From Argopecten irradians (taxonomy: Eukaryota > Mollusca > Bivalvia > Pectinida > Pectinidae), in NCBI RefSeq assembly GCF_041381155.1, contig NC_091136.1, positions 52,559,236-52,623,235 of the forward strand: a stretch of 64,000 nucleotides of DNA, given 5' to 3'. Shown here piece after piece: positions 49,101 to 57,837 of the stretch. The notes under the pieces are model-generated. The model saw only the letters and a list, made by a program, of their open reading frames with translations. It was not told where the DNA came from and did not search any database. The stretch's first letter is position 1; every line of letters begins with the position of its first letter. The translations under genes and the position numbers were made by a program.

Positions 49101-52100
49101 CCAAGTTAAAATTGAAACTGCTCTCATTCACAAGAATTTGTCCTCCACGACAATAATTCCCTATGCGTAGAGCAATCCATTCGTTGAATTCAAACTGGCT
49201 GTGGACAACTTCTATTTTTTGGAGAAGTTCAAATCTTGTCTTGTTTAGACGTTCATATTCAGAAATGATTCCGTAACCCTTATTGTCAATGACCTTTGAG
49301 TTGTTGACCAGTTGATAGCCTCCGGAGTATGTGATATTGACACCTGACCGTGAGTTACGCTCCACAACAGTGTTGTTTATAGCCACTTCGCCAGCTCCTT
49401 GGTAGATACGTATACCAGCACCATACTTATTGTCTGACACAACCGACGAATTGAAGAAAACTTTACTTCTCATATCCTGGATGTTAACCCCATAGCCATT
49501 GTTGTTAGATGCACTTGAGTTAATGAACCGGAACTCTTCAGCAGGGCCTAAGACAAAGGAAATAGCACAAGTGTATAATTATGTGTTATTTTTCTGATGC
49601 ATATCATCAATTCTATTATAATAGCACATGACATTTATCAGAGTACTGGCAATATTTACTCCAGTCACTATCATTTCTTGACAATTTAATCGTTGATTGT
49701 AGCATTACATACATCTTTCTCTTTATGCCTAAATACATGACTGTATAGTTACTGTAAAACATATCAAACATTTCATGATTGAAACAGTAGGTAGAAATCC
49801 TTTCACATCAACTTAGGTTCGTAGATAATATTAGTGATACATGTATAACCACTTGTGTTTATAACAAAGTGATTTCGTTAGTCCCCAGAGATTCATTATT
49901 ATGTGTTTTTGTGTATGAAATGAAAGATTTTAGAAAATTTTAATGAGAATTGAATGAAAACAAATGAAGGCAATCTTCTTGAAGGAAAGAAATGGTTTTA
50001 CAAATTTGTGATCAATTTCTTACCAGATTCAGCAGTTATCTCTATGAGGAAACGAATACAAGGTCGGAAGATGTCACACCATTGCTTCCTCGGGTCAGTA
50101 GGTTTCGGTGGTAAGGTGTAGTTTAGGCGTATAGTTAATGAATCACTGTTGCTGGTGATGGACTGAGGAAATGATCCATTGTTAAATGGGAAGGTGGACA
50201 AAATTCTCCCACCTTCGTCTTTTCCATCGTAGATTGTCATAAAACCAGAGACAGAGGGAGCTCTCTCCATTAATAGGAAGTGGGCGGTAACTCTCAGGCC
50301 ATACCCACGGTATGTCTGTAAAGAAATATGAACATATCTGATGTATTCCAGCAGTATTCATTATTGATTTAGGTTAATATTGTGTATATCACTATGTTAC
50401 ATGTCCCGACTTACATTATAATTCTGACAGATAAAGCTAAGAAGCATTACTACAGGTTACTTACTTAATTACAGTATTAAGTATTTGATTCAGACTCACA
50501 TAAAATGCTATAAAGATGATTTTACTGAATAACAGGTACAATTTTGAGTTTTGACACTTTTCTATCTACAATATATATTACCTTACTACAATCACCACCA
50601 TCCCATTCGGGTTTATTTCCGTAGTCATCAATAATATTTTCGTGTATGAGAACTGGGTATGTCTGGTAGGTTAGAGCAGCTGACCGACAGAACGACCTGT
50701 CCGCTGGAAAGTCTCGATCCCAATCATGAATTGTGAAGTTGGTCATGTACATCTTCACTCCATCGCCCCAGTTGTTGTCTACATCAGTCATGTTGATTAA
50801 TACACGACCAACATTACTCTGGATAAATGCTCCATAGCCTAAAATATACCATAACCATCAGTTATGTAATGTAAATCAGGTGTGATACATGTATCAAATA
50901 AGAGCTGACACAATCTTAGGGAAAACAAATGTGAGTGATTGTTGAAAGACTTCCCAAAGTAGATATAATACTGACTTATTTGTATCTCATTAAAAATACC
51001 CGTTCTAACAACACCCAAATTAAATCTACTCTCCTACCAGTCCATAACAAATTTACACCTTAGAATCGCTGAACTTATATGTACTTTCTTATCTCTCCTC
51101 TTTAATGTCATACATTTCACTCTAATCTCTCTTTTTAAATAAACCTTGATCACATCATCTAACCTTTCCCTTTGACCTCACACATTCTGATGATGACCTC
51201 ACATCATCTGATTTTTCCCTTTGACCTCACACATTCTGATAATGACCTCACATCATCTGATTTTTCCCTTTGACCTCACACATTCTGATGATGACCTCAC
51301 ATCATCTGATTTTTCCCTTTGACCTCACACATTCTGATGATGACCTCACATCATCTGATTTTTCCCTTTGACCTCACACATTCTGATGATGACCTCACAT
51401 CATTCTGATGATGACCTTTGACCTCACACATTCTGATGATGACCTCACACATTCTGATGATGACCTCACATTATCTGATTTTTCCCTTTGACCTCACATA
51501 TTATGATGATGACCTCACATCATCTGATTTTTTCCTTTGACCTCAAGCATTCTGATGATGACCTTACATCATCTGAATTTTCCCTTTGACCTCACACATT
51601 CTGATGATGACCTTACATCATCTGATTTTTCCCTTTGACCTCACACATTCTGATGATGACCTTACATCATCTGATTTTTCCCTTTGACCTCACACATTCT
51701 GATTATGACCTCACATCATCTGATTTTTCCCTTTGACCTCACACATTCTGATGATGACCTCACATCATCTAACCTTTCCATTTGACCTCACATTTTCTTA
51801 CCTCTTTCTTTGACCTCACACATTCTGATGATGACCTCACATTATCTAACCTTTCCCTTTGACCTCACACATTCTGATGATGACCTCACATCATCTAACC
51901 ATTCCATTTGATCTCACACCCTTTCACATCACATGTGTTTGCTTGTCCAGTTTGACCTTCCTTGACCTTTCACCCTATCAGACCTTACCTCTGTTGTTGG
52001 ACACGGTACTATTGGCTATGTGTATTCGTCCTGTTATTTCTGTCATGTTGAGTCCGTCGTATGCCCCATTGGTAATAGTAACATTGTTCATCAGTGGAAC

Positions 52101-54991
52101 ACTTGGGCTGGCACTAATACTGGCCCGGCCATGTATCATTCCATCGTTTCTGTTGATATCTCGTCCCGCATACGATATATCAAGGTACTCCAGCCAGGAC
52201 AGTGGCTCCTCCCGAATGATGAGACCTTCTTTAATTGATTCCGTTGTAGAGTTGTAAAACTCAAGCCCACGCCAGTAGTCCTGGGCCAAATCAGATCGCA
52301 TACCAATACACTCGAAACCTATCAGTTGTTGTCCATCTGAAATCAAAGTTGAAAGTGACATTTTATTTACTGATTAAAGATTACTCAGCCAAATGTAACA
52401 AAGGTAGTAAATGCATTGTCGTAAAGGTCTGATGACAAAACCCTTGTAAAACATACAGATACTGTATTTAGACATAAAAAGCCACACACAGAAACTTTGA
52501 ATTTATTTCAAATATTATAGCTATACACCCTGATTGTCACATATCAGACTGTAATACTAGCATTGCTACAGACACCACACTATTCAGTATTTGTGCCTTA
52601 CACGACATAGTTATTCCTTACCACAAATGTGAGTGCCTAGACTGACACGCTGATTTCCTGGGCAGTCGAATAAATCAGTCTCAGTCCCAGTACATTCTGG
52701 CTGAGGATAAAACATGTAGTCGGTCTTGTTTCGAGAAAAGGAATGGTAGGTGAAGTTTCCCCACACAAATCCTAGGTGTTTACAGGTCACATTGGCATCA
52801 ATCTTAGAGTAGCTGTCAAAGAAATAGAGTCACACATCTACAATGTACATGTTTTTCTATCAGTAAGTTAATTAGTTAATCAATATGTAATGTCATGCTG
52901 AGATGACCCCGAACGGGGAGTTGTTTGATCTTGTGTATTGAAGCATAACGTAGAGTATCGTAGTGGAGCATAATTACAAGTCTTAATTTTGATTAGATTG
53001 ATTTCATCTCAAATAGGCTCTACATGTCAATTGTGTATTAAATGAACTTCACATTGCCAATCATAATAACTGTATATTATAATTTCTATGAACTTTCCTG
53101 AATTATACTGTACAAGTACAATAAACCTTGTATATGCCTACTTCAGATAATTTGTGCAAACGCCTCTCCATTTGCCCTGGTAAAAGAGTTCCAATTTTCC
53201 GTCTCTTGTAGTATTCCCATCCACCAGTCGAGCCGTGGTAGGGAATGGGGAACTACTACCAATAGTGTTGATTCCATCCGGATCTTTGGTCATAGTGATC
53301 CGGCCACCAGCTCTCTCACTTCCCTACAAAACATACAGACCAGGTTATATTGATGACCAGGTGATATCCTAGCTGCAATATTGTAGCTCAAAAGACTTTT
53401 AGACAGAAAATGGTGTCGTCTTTAGAGCTACAATTGGTGCCTATTAATGCTAATGGAGCAAAGTAATGATTATGCAAACCATTATAAAACGTTTGTTTGC
53501 ATTTTTATCGTACTTGTTTGATATCGCTTACCTACTAGACAATAAAACTGAACCATATAAAATATTGAATTCTCATCGAAGCATTATTTTTTTTACATAC
53601 ATGTAATACATATGAAGGTCTTTCTGAAGGGAATTTATACGGCAAGTCCACAAATTAAAAATTTGACGTCTTGTGAGCGGTACGATAGATATTAAGAATG
53701 GTAGATATGTTTGTTTTGGACAAAAATAATATGTAAATGCATGTATACGCATAAAATAATTGGAAACCTACAAAAAAGTTTAGAAAACTGTGCCCGAGTG
53801 ATTTTCGTACCCGGCCCAAAGGGTATAGTAGGCCGGGTACGTATATTCGTTCTAGTGATATCCCAGATCATTTATGTTCATACTGCATCATCATACAGTT
53901 TATAAGCCAAGTGATAAAGACATGTACCACAAGCCCTTCACCTCGGAGTTGTCCTTTAATCACTATGGCTGTTATAATAAGATACTAAACCATGCAATTA
54001 ATCACACCATATATAATGTACATTTCTACATGATATCTGAAATTATACAAATTCTCAAATCTTTCATTATATAATATATTCCCTATCTCAAACAATGATC
54101 GGGGTAAACTGAACATAGCCAGAAGGATATTGATTATTCTCTTCAAATAATTATTTGTGTTTCCTAGCAGTATGAAATGGTAAATGAAATTATCTCCCCT
54201 TTAATTGTGACAGTACATGGTACAGTTGTACTGCATACAATTGTATATGCTAAAATAGAAATCAAACAATTTTCTTTAGATGCTGACAAAATAATTTTCA
54301 TTAAATTTATGCATGAAGTTAATTAAATGTACATCAATTTAGAACTAATTAGAATTAATTCATTTTCCAAGATATTTTTCAAGAAAAGTGAGCTAATTGT
54401 GCTGGCACATCATTATGTACCAGCGTACATGTATATTAGCCTAATCTATTAACTATATCACATTTATCAGACCGCCTTTATTTATTGACCAGTAGTTATA
54501 TAGTCTTTCACCTGTATAAGTTATGATTAATTTTCAGGTGTCAGAATAATTAACCTGTCGGTAATATTTACACCTGTAGAGGCTAAACGCTCCAGGGATG
54601 CACATTTATACAATTGTATACTTACTCTTCCTATCAAAGTGCCGTTGATTATCATTCCATAACCAGCCCCGAAGTGCAGTGTCGTCCCTGGCTCAATATA
54701 AAGGCATGACTTTTTGTCCAATTCGATGTTTCCATATATCTTATACGGACTTTGATCTTTCATTATTGCTTTTTTCGAGCTCTTGATAACCATTCCGAAT
54801 TTAATTTCATCTGGATCCAACACACGAGGTTCTCGACAAATGTTCGGTACGTGATAGAGATTGTAAACAATTCCATTAGATACCACTGGTAAGTTCCCCG
54901 GGGGTGGGGGAGTGATCCGCTGTCCCCATCCGACGTCAACAAAACACAATAAAGTCAAGTATAGCACCCAAAATAAGACGGGGACCGCCAT
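28984..54991 (-). CDS. bark: Protein bark beetle/Anakonda-like giant transmembrane protein, 15 coding exons
   Basis: Splicing 15 minus-strand exons gives 9,960 nt (3,319 residues) with every junction GT-AG and phase-consistent. Layout: signal peptide 1-23; three modules, each with a 'PGT...F' beta-strand motif, an SRCR domain (about 154-247, 1015-1122, 1822-1946), right-handed beta-helix repeats and a CUB domain (about 448-545, within 1290-1370, 2070-2195); a C-type lectin domain at 2483-2583; a transmembrane helix at about 2594-2620; a cytoplasmic tail of ~700 residues. In Drosophila the orthologous family localises to tricellular/septate junctions and is needed for epithelial barrier maturation; the same role here is inference. 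The tail has SRDRL repeats, 'PPPYEPPPYE' motifs for WW-type partners, an acidic TETE run and C-terminal '-TEI', a class I PDZ-like ending. The introns are loaded with transposons. No disabling mutation seen. Confidence 0.93.
31337..31544 (-). CDS. bark: bark-like exon 14 (second half of C-type lectin domain)
   Basis: Phase 0 in, phase 1 out. Reads 'RVNGFLAEVKDRENFIRYLI' then 'VWIYAEVAVGFCS' and 'ECHRKFLPFVCEK', the WIGx-type strand and closing cysteines of a CTLD. The calcium-binding EPN/QPD and WND triplets are not evident, so sugar binding is doubtful. Confidence 0.88.
31743..31837 (-). CDS. bark: bark-like exon 13 (first half of C-type lectin domain)
   Basis: Encodes 'CAPGWRIHENRCYRYM' and 'YYEAINFCR', the classic CTLD N-terminal hairpin and first helix. 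Confidence 0.88.
32118..32704. mobile_element. Fold-back TTAA element in bark-like intron 12
   Basis: Begins 'AGGACTAGGTATGGTAA' after TTAA (32114-32117) and ends with its reverse complement before TTGA (32705-32708), a one-base change from TTAA. Inverted homology continues inward ('aatagagcgcaacctagaac' against 'gttctagaatgcgctct' near the centre), so most of the 587 bp is self-complementary. No ORF. Probably piggyBac-like by target site. Confidence 0.7.
32791..32957 (-). CDS. bark: bark-like exon 12 (beta-helix end, third NWW motif)
   Basis: Phase 2 in, phase 1 out. Carries 'TQNWWGSNRPGYINGKIWD', the third occurrence of an Asn-Trp-Trp motif followed by an aromatic/acidic 'I(F/W)D' block. 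Confidence 0.9.
33093..33194. repeat. 34-bp tandem repeat, three copies, bark-like intron 11
   Basis: The unit 'aatttggctaagggtatata' plus 'cagttataaacct' is repeated three times with one two-base variant. Confidence 0.9.
33598..34267 (-). CDS. bark: bark-like exon 11 (beta-helix repeats)
   Basis: Phase 1 in, phase 2 out. Asn-rich repeats of the parallel beta-helix type ('ENYIFNNSAGDFIDTIHI', 'NVIGNNTAHHIVEV') with many N-glycosylation sequons. Confidence 0.92.
34718..37213 (-). CDS. bark: bark-like exon 10 (beta-helix, NWWG, SRCR3, beta-helix, CUB3)
   Basis: Largest exon at 2,496 nt. In order: beta-helix; 'ENWWGTQYQSAIQKRIFDFD'; the strand motif 'VMPGAKLVIEPGTVIEFHP'; a divergent SRCR domain ('MAEVVCRSQGM' to 'YIRCGHRN'); another beta-helix; and a CUB domain with 'IEIFDGRNVS' and 'YGFIAEVVAY'. 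Phase 1 at both ends. Confidence 0.93.
37541..38284 (-). CDS. bark: bark-like exon 9 (beta-helix and CUB-like 2)
   Basis: Phase 1 both ends. Beta-helix style sequence ('ALRIDYMFYKITGLQVLNSA') followed by a CUB-like block ('ESVTIYDTGKSG', 'TRITIRLVVTGVRTDRLTF'). The 9.2-kb intron separating it from exon 8 holds the SINE/minisatellite element, a MITE and the L1-like LINE. Confidence 0.92.
38650..40790 (+). mobile_element. tRNA-derived SINE split by a 2-kb insertion
   Basis: The left part (to 38740) contains a good Pol III A box 'TAGCACAGTCGG' (38696-38707) and 'actcggctagtgatcggagg'. The right part (from 40749) contains an exact B box 'GGTTCAAATCC' (40752-40762) and 'tggctgctacattttctcct'. Removing 38741-40748 plus one CCGG restores '...GGGTCCCGGGTTCAAATCCC', the expected D-arm-to-T-arm layout of a tRNA-like SINE head. 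Acceptor-stem pairing is poor, so it is a SINE head and not a tRNA gene. Confidence 0.7.
38741..40748. mobile_element. 2.0-kb element made of inverted minisatellite arrays, TGTAGCAGCC ends
   Basis: Bounded by 'TGTAGCAGCC' and its reverse complement 'GGCTGCTACA', each continuing into 'A.TTCTTTCCCCC'-type sequence, with flanking CCGG on both sides (38737-38740 and 40749-40752). The interior is tandem repeats. The left array (to about 39390) reads 'ctattggctagctgattctt' with ~50-59-bp units. The right array (about 39430-40600) has the opposite orientation ('gaatcagctagccaatag') with 51-bp units spaced by 'tagatataatcaagag' or 'tagaattaatcgagag'. C6 and G6 tracts flank each unit and can pair. No ORF. 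Confidence 0.8.
41053..41250. repeat. Degenerate (ACATAC)n-rich microsatellite region
   Basis: Imperfect runs of acatac/acacac/tatatg; low complexity, within bark-like intron 8. Confidence 0.7.
41594..41914. mobile_element. MITE-like inverted repeat in bark-like intron 8
   Basis: The left arm 'catcctcaatactccagggg' plus 'ttacaatcacttacgacctc' and 'tacacccctgga' is inverted at the right as 'tccaggggtgtagagatcgt' through 'ggaacccctggaatatcgaggatg'. Arms of ~55 bp flank ~200 bp of noncoding DNA. Target duplication not identified. Confidence 0.75.
42420..46140 (-). mobile_element. L1/Tx1-like LINE, near full length but frameshifted and catalytically mutated
   Basis: On the minus strand: an endonuclease start around 46135 ('LKTNIICLQDTHF', 'LISLYGPNDDNPDFYDIL'), frameshift near 45755, 'GDFNLVLDPEKDYDNS', 'RLDFFLIS' and 'GYRSDHSF'. 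RT blocks follow: 'KSPGIDGFTVEFFKMF', a frameshift, 'IPKGDKPRHFIKNWRPITLL', 'LIDFEKAFDSVSW', 'GCRQGDPIAPYIF', a further shift near 44122, then 'QYADGSSLAL'. The expected YADD is YADG (codon at 44029-44031). A zinc-binding-type C-terminal region ('FHITKNTKLQWLQFRINHHI') lies at 43054-42737. At least three frameshifts plus the catalytic change make it dead. It lies in the same direction as the host gene. Confidence 0.88.
46270..46825. repeat. Pair of diverged ~230-bp direct repeats
   Basis: Both copies (about 46264-46475 and 46592-46825) share 'ttcagaata', 'aatgcttgttct.cact', 'tttatcaggaagat.gcg', 'tctgtttccgt' and 'aagatggc.tga'. Neither is coding. Located between the LINE and bark-like exon 8. 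Confidence 0.65.
46826..47466. other. Start of bark-like intron 8
   Basis: AT-rich intron sequence with a G-rich tract at about 46865-46880. Nothing else recognised. Confidence 0.5.
47467..47710 (-). CDS. bark: bark-like exon 8 (second half of SRCR2)
   Basis: Phase 0 in, phase 1 out. 'DSSVVCQQLGLTF' and 'VNCDQLDTDLTKC' then 'VVFLRC' are the SRCR cysteine framework. Confidence 0.92.
48058..49547 (-). CDS. bark: bark-like exon 7 (beta-helix, NWW motif, PGT motif, start of SRCR2)
   Basis: 1,490 nt, phase 1 in, phase 0 out. Long Asn-rich beta-helix ('NNTVVERNSRSGVNITYSGG'), 'NLNWWETISHEFMYGRIFDN', 'FILPGVTLTILPGTTLEFEN', then 'RLVDGTDEFEGRLEVFIDGE' and 'WGTVCKD' opening SRCR2. Splitting SRCR domains across exons is seen in SRCR1 too. 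Confidence 0.93.
50024..50315 (-). CDS. bark: bark-like exon 6 (CUB1)
   Basis: Phase 0 in, phase 1 out. 'GYGLRVTAHFLLMERAPSV', 'MTIYDGKDEGGRIL' and 'SDSLTIRLNY' fit a CUB fold with the D-G bearing turn. Confidence 0.9.
50582..50838 (-). CDS. bark: bark-like exon 5 (beta-helix)
   Basis: Phase 1 in, phase 0 out using the donor at 50580-50581 (GTAATA). An alternative GTAAGG four bases upstream would break the frame into exon 6. Reads 'GYGAFIQSNVGRVLINMTDV' and 'DNNWGDGVKMYMTN'. Confidence 0.87.
51149..51919. repeat. 49-bp tandem array rich in TGACCTCA, bark-like intron 4
   Basis: About 15 units of 'ttccctttgacctcacacat' plus 'tctgatgatgacctcacatc' and 'atctgattt'. Each unit carries two TGACCTCA words. 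Edge units have 'atctaacctttcc' instead of 'atctgatttttcc'. No spacers, so not CRISPR-like. Confidence 0.92.
51989..52336 (-). CDS. bark: bark-like exon 4 (beta-helix)
   Basis: Phase 1 both ends. 'RGLEFYNSTTESIKEGLI', 'SWLEYLDISYAGRDIN' and 'ITGRIHIANSTVSNNRG' are parallel beta-helix rungs with glycosylation sequons. Confidence 0.9.
52622..52812 (-). CDS. bark: bark-like exon 3 (second half of SRCR1)
   Basis: Phase 2 in, phase 1 out. 'DANVTCKHLGFVWGNFTY' and 'ECTGTETDLFDCPGN' are diagnostic SRCR blocks. Confidence 0.92.
53142..53323 (-). CDS. bark: bark-like exon 2 (first half of SRCR1)
   Basis: Phase 0 in, phase 2 out. 'ARLVDGNTTRDGKLELFYQG' then 'KWRGVCTNYL' opens the SRCR domain. The 1.3-kb first intron (53324-54625) contains nothing I recognise beyond a short 'acccggccc...gggccgggt'-like hairpin near 53810-53840. 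Confidence 0.9.
54626..54991 (-). CDS. bark: bark-like exon 1 (signal peptide and first PGT motif)
   Basis: ATG at 54991 opens a textbook signal peptide 'MAVPVLFWVLYLTLLCFVDV' with a likely cut after Gly23. It is followed by 'PPPPGNLP', a segment with the first strand motif 'LYIEPGTTLHFGAGYGMI', and a GTAAGTAT donor after 366 nt (phase 0). Confidence 0.9.
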
Positions 54992-56496
54992 GTTTGTTGT
55001 CAGTTTCAGTTCCGGATGGACTTACATATTTATTTACCTGATTTCTCCATGGAATGGCTACTCACAAACTTCTTTATACAGCTTTAAAAAACAACAATGC
55101 ATGGTGCCCGAAGGGCCAGTAACCCCGATTGCTTGACCAACACCTGGTACCCGGAAATCCTGTACGTATTTTTCTGTCCACACACAATGGCCTCGATTCA
55201 AATTCAGGACAGTCACAGGTATTTGCATATGAACAGGTAAGTCTCTTGGTCGCGGTGACTCATCGTGGCGTCTATAAATAGCAGCCGCTCACCTGTAGCA
55301 CACATACTGACGTAAACATACAGGTATGTATATGACTTAGTATGACTGTCGTCTAAAACTGAAGGTGTGTATTCGCCTTATCATACCTGTAGCAACGTAC
55401 TCGTATATTAAAAGAAGTTCAATAAAATGCATGTAGTATACAGCTTGAACTAGCTTGACATCTCGTTTAGAGTTCACTTTATTCAGTATTATAAGGACTG
55501 CGGTCCAAACTACATACGCACAATTTTAACATGATAATATGACATTTAATACACGTATATATTATACATATCAGTTCATCAGTTACATTTATGAATAATA
55601 AACAAAAGAAAAGATGAACTTGGTTCATCAGTTTATACCATTTATATGTATAGATAAATATACATATACAGTGTACATGTATTACTATACAAAAAAAGAG
55701 CATATTTCAAATTTGCCCTGAAGAATACAAAAATGTTTGTTCTTGATGTAATTCACCTGAAAACATCACCAAGTTCAACTTGGGAGATCAGTTCTGAAAT
55801 GTATTTCAAATTCAATGATTTTATTTCACTCACTTCTAACAAGATACATGCATTCCTGTAGGCCAATACATGTAGGCCCTATATATTGATGCTCCATTGT
55901 CTGTAACATATTTTGTTTTGTCAACACCAATTTCTCATTCACATACATATGTTTATATCAGTAGATATATCGAATGACTCAAATCCCGTCTTTAATTGAA
56001 AATGAAAATAAAATATAAAAAAAGTCAAATATTTTTGACCAATTTATTATGGTTATGAATACACGAGTTACCTCTCTTGAAATGAAATGCATACATACAT
56101 CGCATTTGATCAGAAACACATAACTTATACATCATGTTTCTTATTTGACAATTGATTATTACCCCACCCGTGTCCCTAAAAGATAATCAGATCAACAACT
56201 TTATAAGATTTACTACAGTACTGTTTTATTTAAGGTTTAGTTACCCAGTGAAATAAAACAAATATACGAACCTGCGTTAAACACACGTCGAGGAAAACAA
56301 TAAGCTACCAAATTTTGTAGATCAACGACCATAGAAATAATAATATGCCATACACATGTATATAATCGGAATGCCGTAAAGTCACTTTCTTCTGTCTTCT
56401 AATTAAGTGATTTAGTGGTGGACGAAGTTAATTATTTAAGTGTCAGTATGTATTTGTTTGTTTTGGTCTTATGAAATTTATTATAGATATAGATAA
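54992..56496. other. bark-like upstream region
   Basis: Contains the bark-like 5' UTR/promoter (minus strand) and otherwise AT-rich DNA. No second gene is evident. Confidence 0.5.
55273..55280. promoter_or_regulatory. Candidate TATA box TATAAATA
   Basis: 'CTATAAATAG' lies ~280 bp upstream of the bark-like ATG in an unusually GC-rich local context ('catcgtggcg', 'gcagccgctcacctg'). The motif is nearly palindromic, so it could serve either the minus-strand bark-like gene or a plus-strand transcript. Confidence 0.35.
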
Positions 56497-57365
56497 ATAT
56501 AGATAGATATAGATATAGAAATTTTTCAGTACATGCACGACTGATAGTTTCTATTCACCGGACTCAAAGTATTAGTTATTGATTACATGTAGATCATATT
56601 CCGGTTAGTTAAATAGGATATCTATTTTTCCACTTTTTATCCAGTCTATAATTAGGAGCCGATACAACTTCCTCAGCAGGACTGTTCATGAACCGGATAT
56701 ATCACTTACTCGGGTTGATAACTCACCGTATCCACCTGAAAATAGGTCGATAATTGTATAATATAGATAGATATAGATATAGAAATTTTTCAGTACATGC
56801 ACGACTGATAGTTTCTATTCACCGGACTCAAAGTATTAGTTATTGATTACATGTAGATCATATTCCGGCTAGTTAAATAGGATATCTATTTTTCCACTTT
56901 TGATCCAGTCTATATTAGGAGCCGATACAACTTTCTCAGCAGGACTGTTCCATAGCTTTACTGTTCTCATAGCAAAAGTGTTCATTCGTAGTAGTGTCCT
57001 CGTTTGCTCTGAAAATATCATTCTTGTGTTCCCTCGTCTACTATGTATTATTGCAACATTATCCCACAATTTTAAAAATGAGCATGTCTCTTCATCATAG
57101 ATTCCGTTTGTTATTTTATATAACTCAATCATATCCCCTCTAATCCTTCAGTATGATAGTGTTGGGAGGTTTAGAATTTGGACTCTTTCTGTGTATGGTA
57201 AATTATTCAATCCTAGGAAGGCTTTTAGTTGCTCTTCGCTGTACCGTTTCGATACTATCTATGTTCTTGATCTTGTATGGAGCCCAAACCGAGCTTGCAT
57301 AGTCTAGTTGTGATCTCACCAAACTTTTGTACAGAGGGATGAATGATTTTGTATCCATAAAATTA
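56497..57365 (-). mobile_element. CR1-like LINE 3' end, minus strand, with tandem-duplicated tail
   Basis: Minus-strand frames give 'YKSLVRSQLDYASSVWAPYK', 'IDSIETVQRRAT' and then (57132-56869) 'MIELYKITNGIYDEETCSFL', 'RRGNTRMIFSEQTR', 'MRTVKLWNSPAEKVVSAPN' with a stop: the thumb/C-terminus of a CR1-type RT. Frameshifts separate the blocks and everything upstream is missing. The last ~190 bp recurs at 56497-56687 and 56761-56950, offset 263-264 bp. Confidence 0.8.
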
Positions 57366-57837
57366 AAAGTTCCCCATCATAGTTGTATGAGTATTGAATA
57401 ACAAGAACTAGCATCGCCTTTGAACGTGATACCACTTTTACAAATATGAAGTTGGCGAGACATTTTCATATCGATCCGTCTCATTTGCTGAACATATTAA
57501 ACTTTGCAATAAATAATGATTTGTCCAGACATACAGGTACTTTATCATTGATGCTCCAACTTTCATTGCTAGAATCGACCTTTTGCATGCATGATTATTT
57601 TCATAAACCTATGTATATATGTATTACAAAAGTAAGTCATATTTAAGAATAAACTTGGAAAAGGTTGTTTATATTATATTTATAACGCACAAAAATCCTA
57701 AGTATACAAGTGTACTCGATGAATAAACCTTACAAGGATATGGAGTGAGTGATAGGGCTTATCTAATCTGGATAGAGAATAATTTTCTTAGCAATAGATG
57801 CCAAAGGTCATTGTAAATGGAGAAACATCTAAAGTAT
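57366..57837. other. Spacer between two opposed LINE remnants
   Basis: AT-rich, no gene seen; includes short frames without features. Confidence 0.5.

Noticed and set aside
51149-51919. 49-bp repeats as a CRISPR-like array
   Set aside because: No unique spacers; simple tandem duplication inside an intron.
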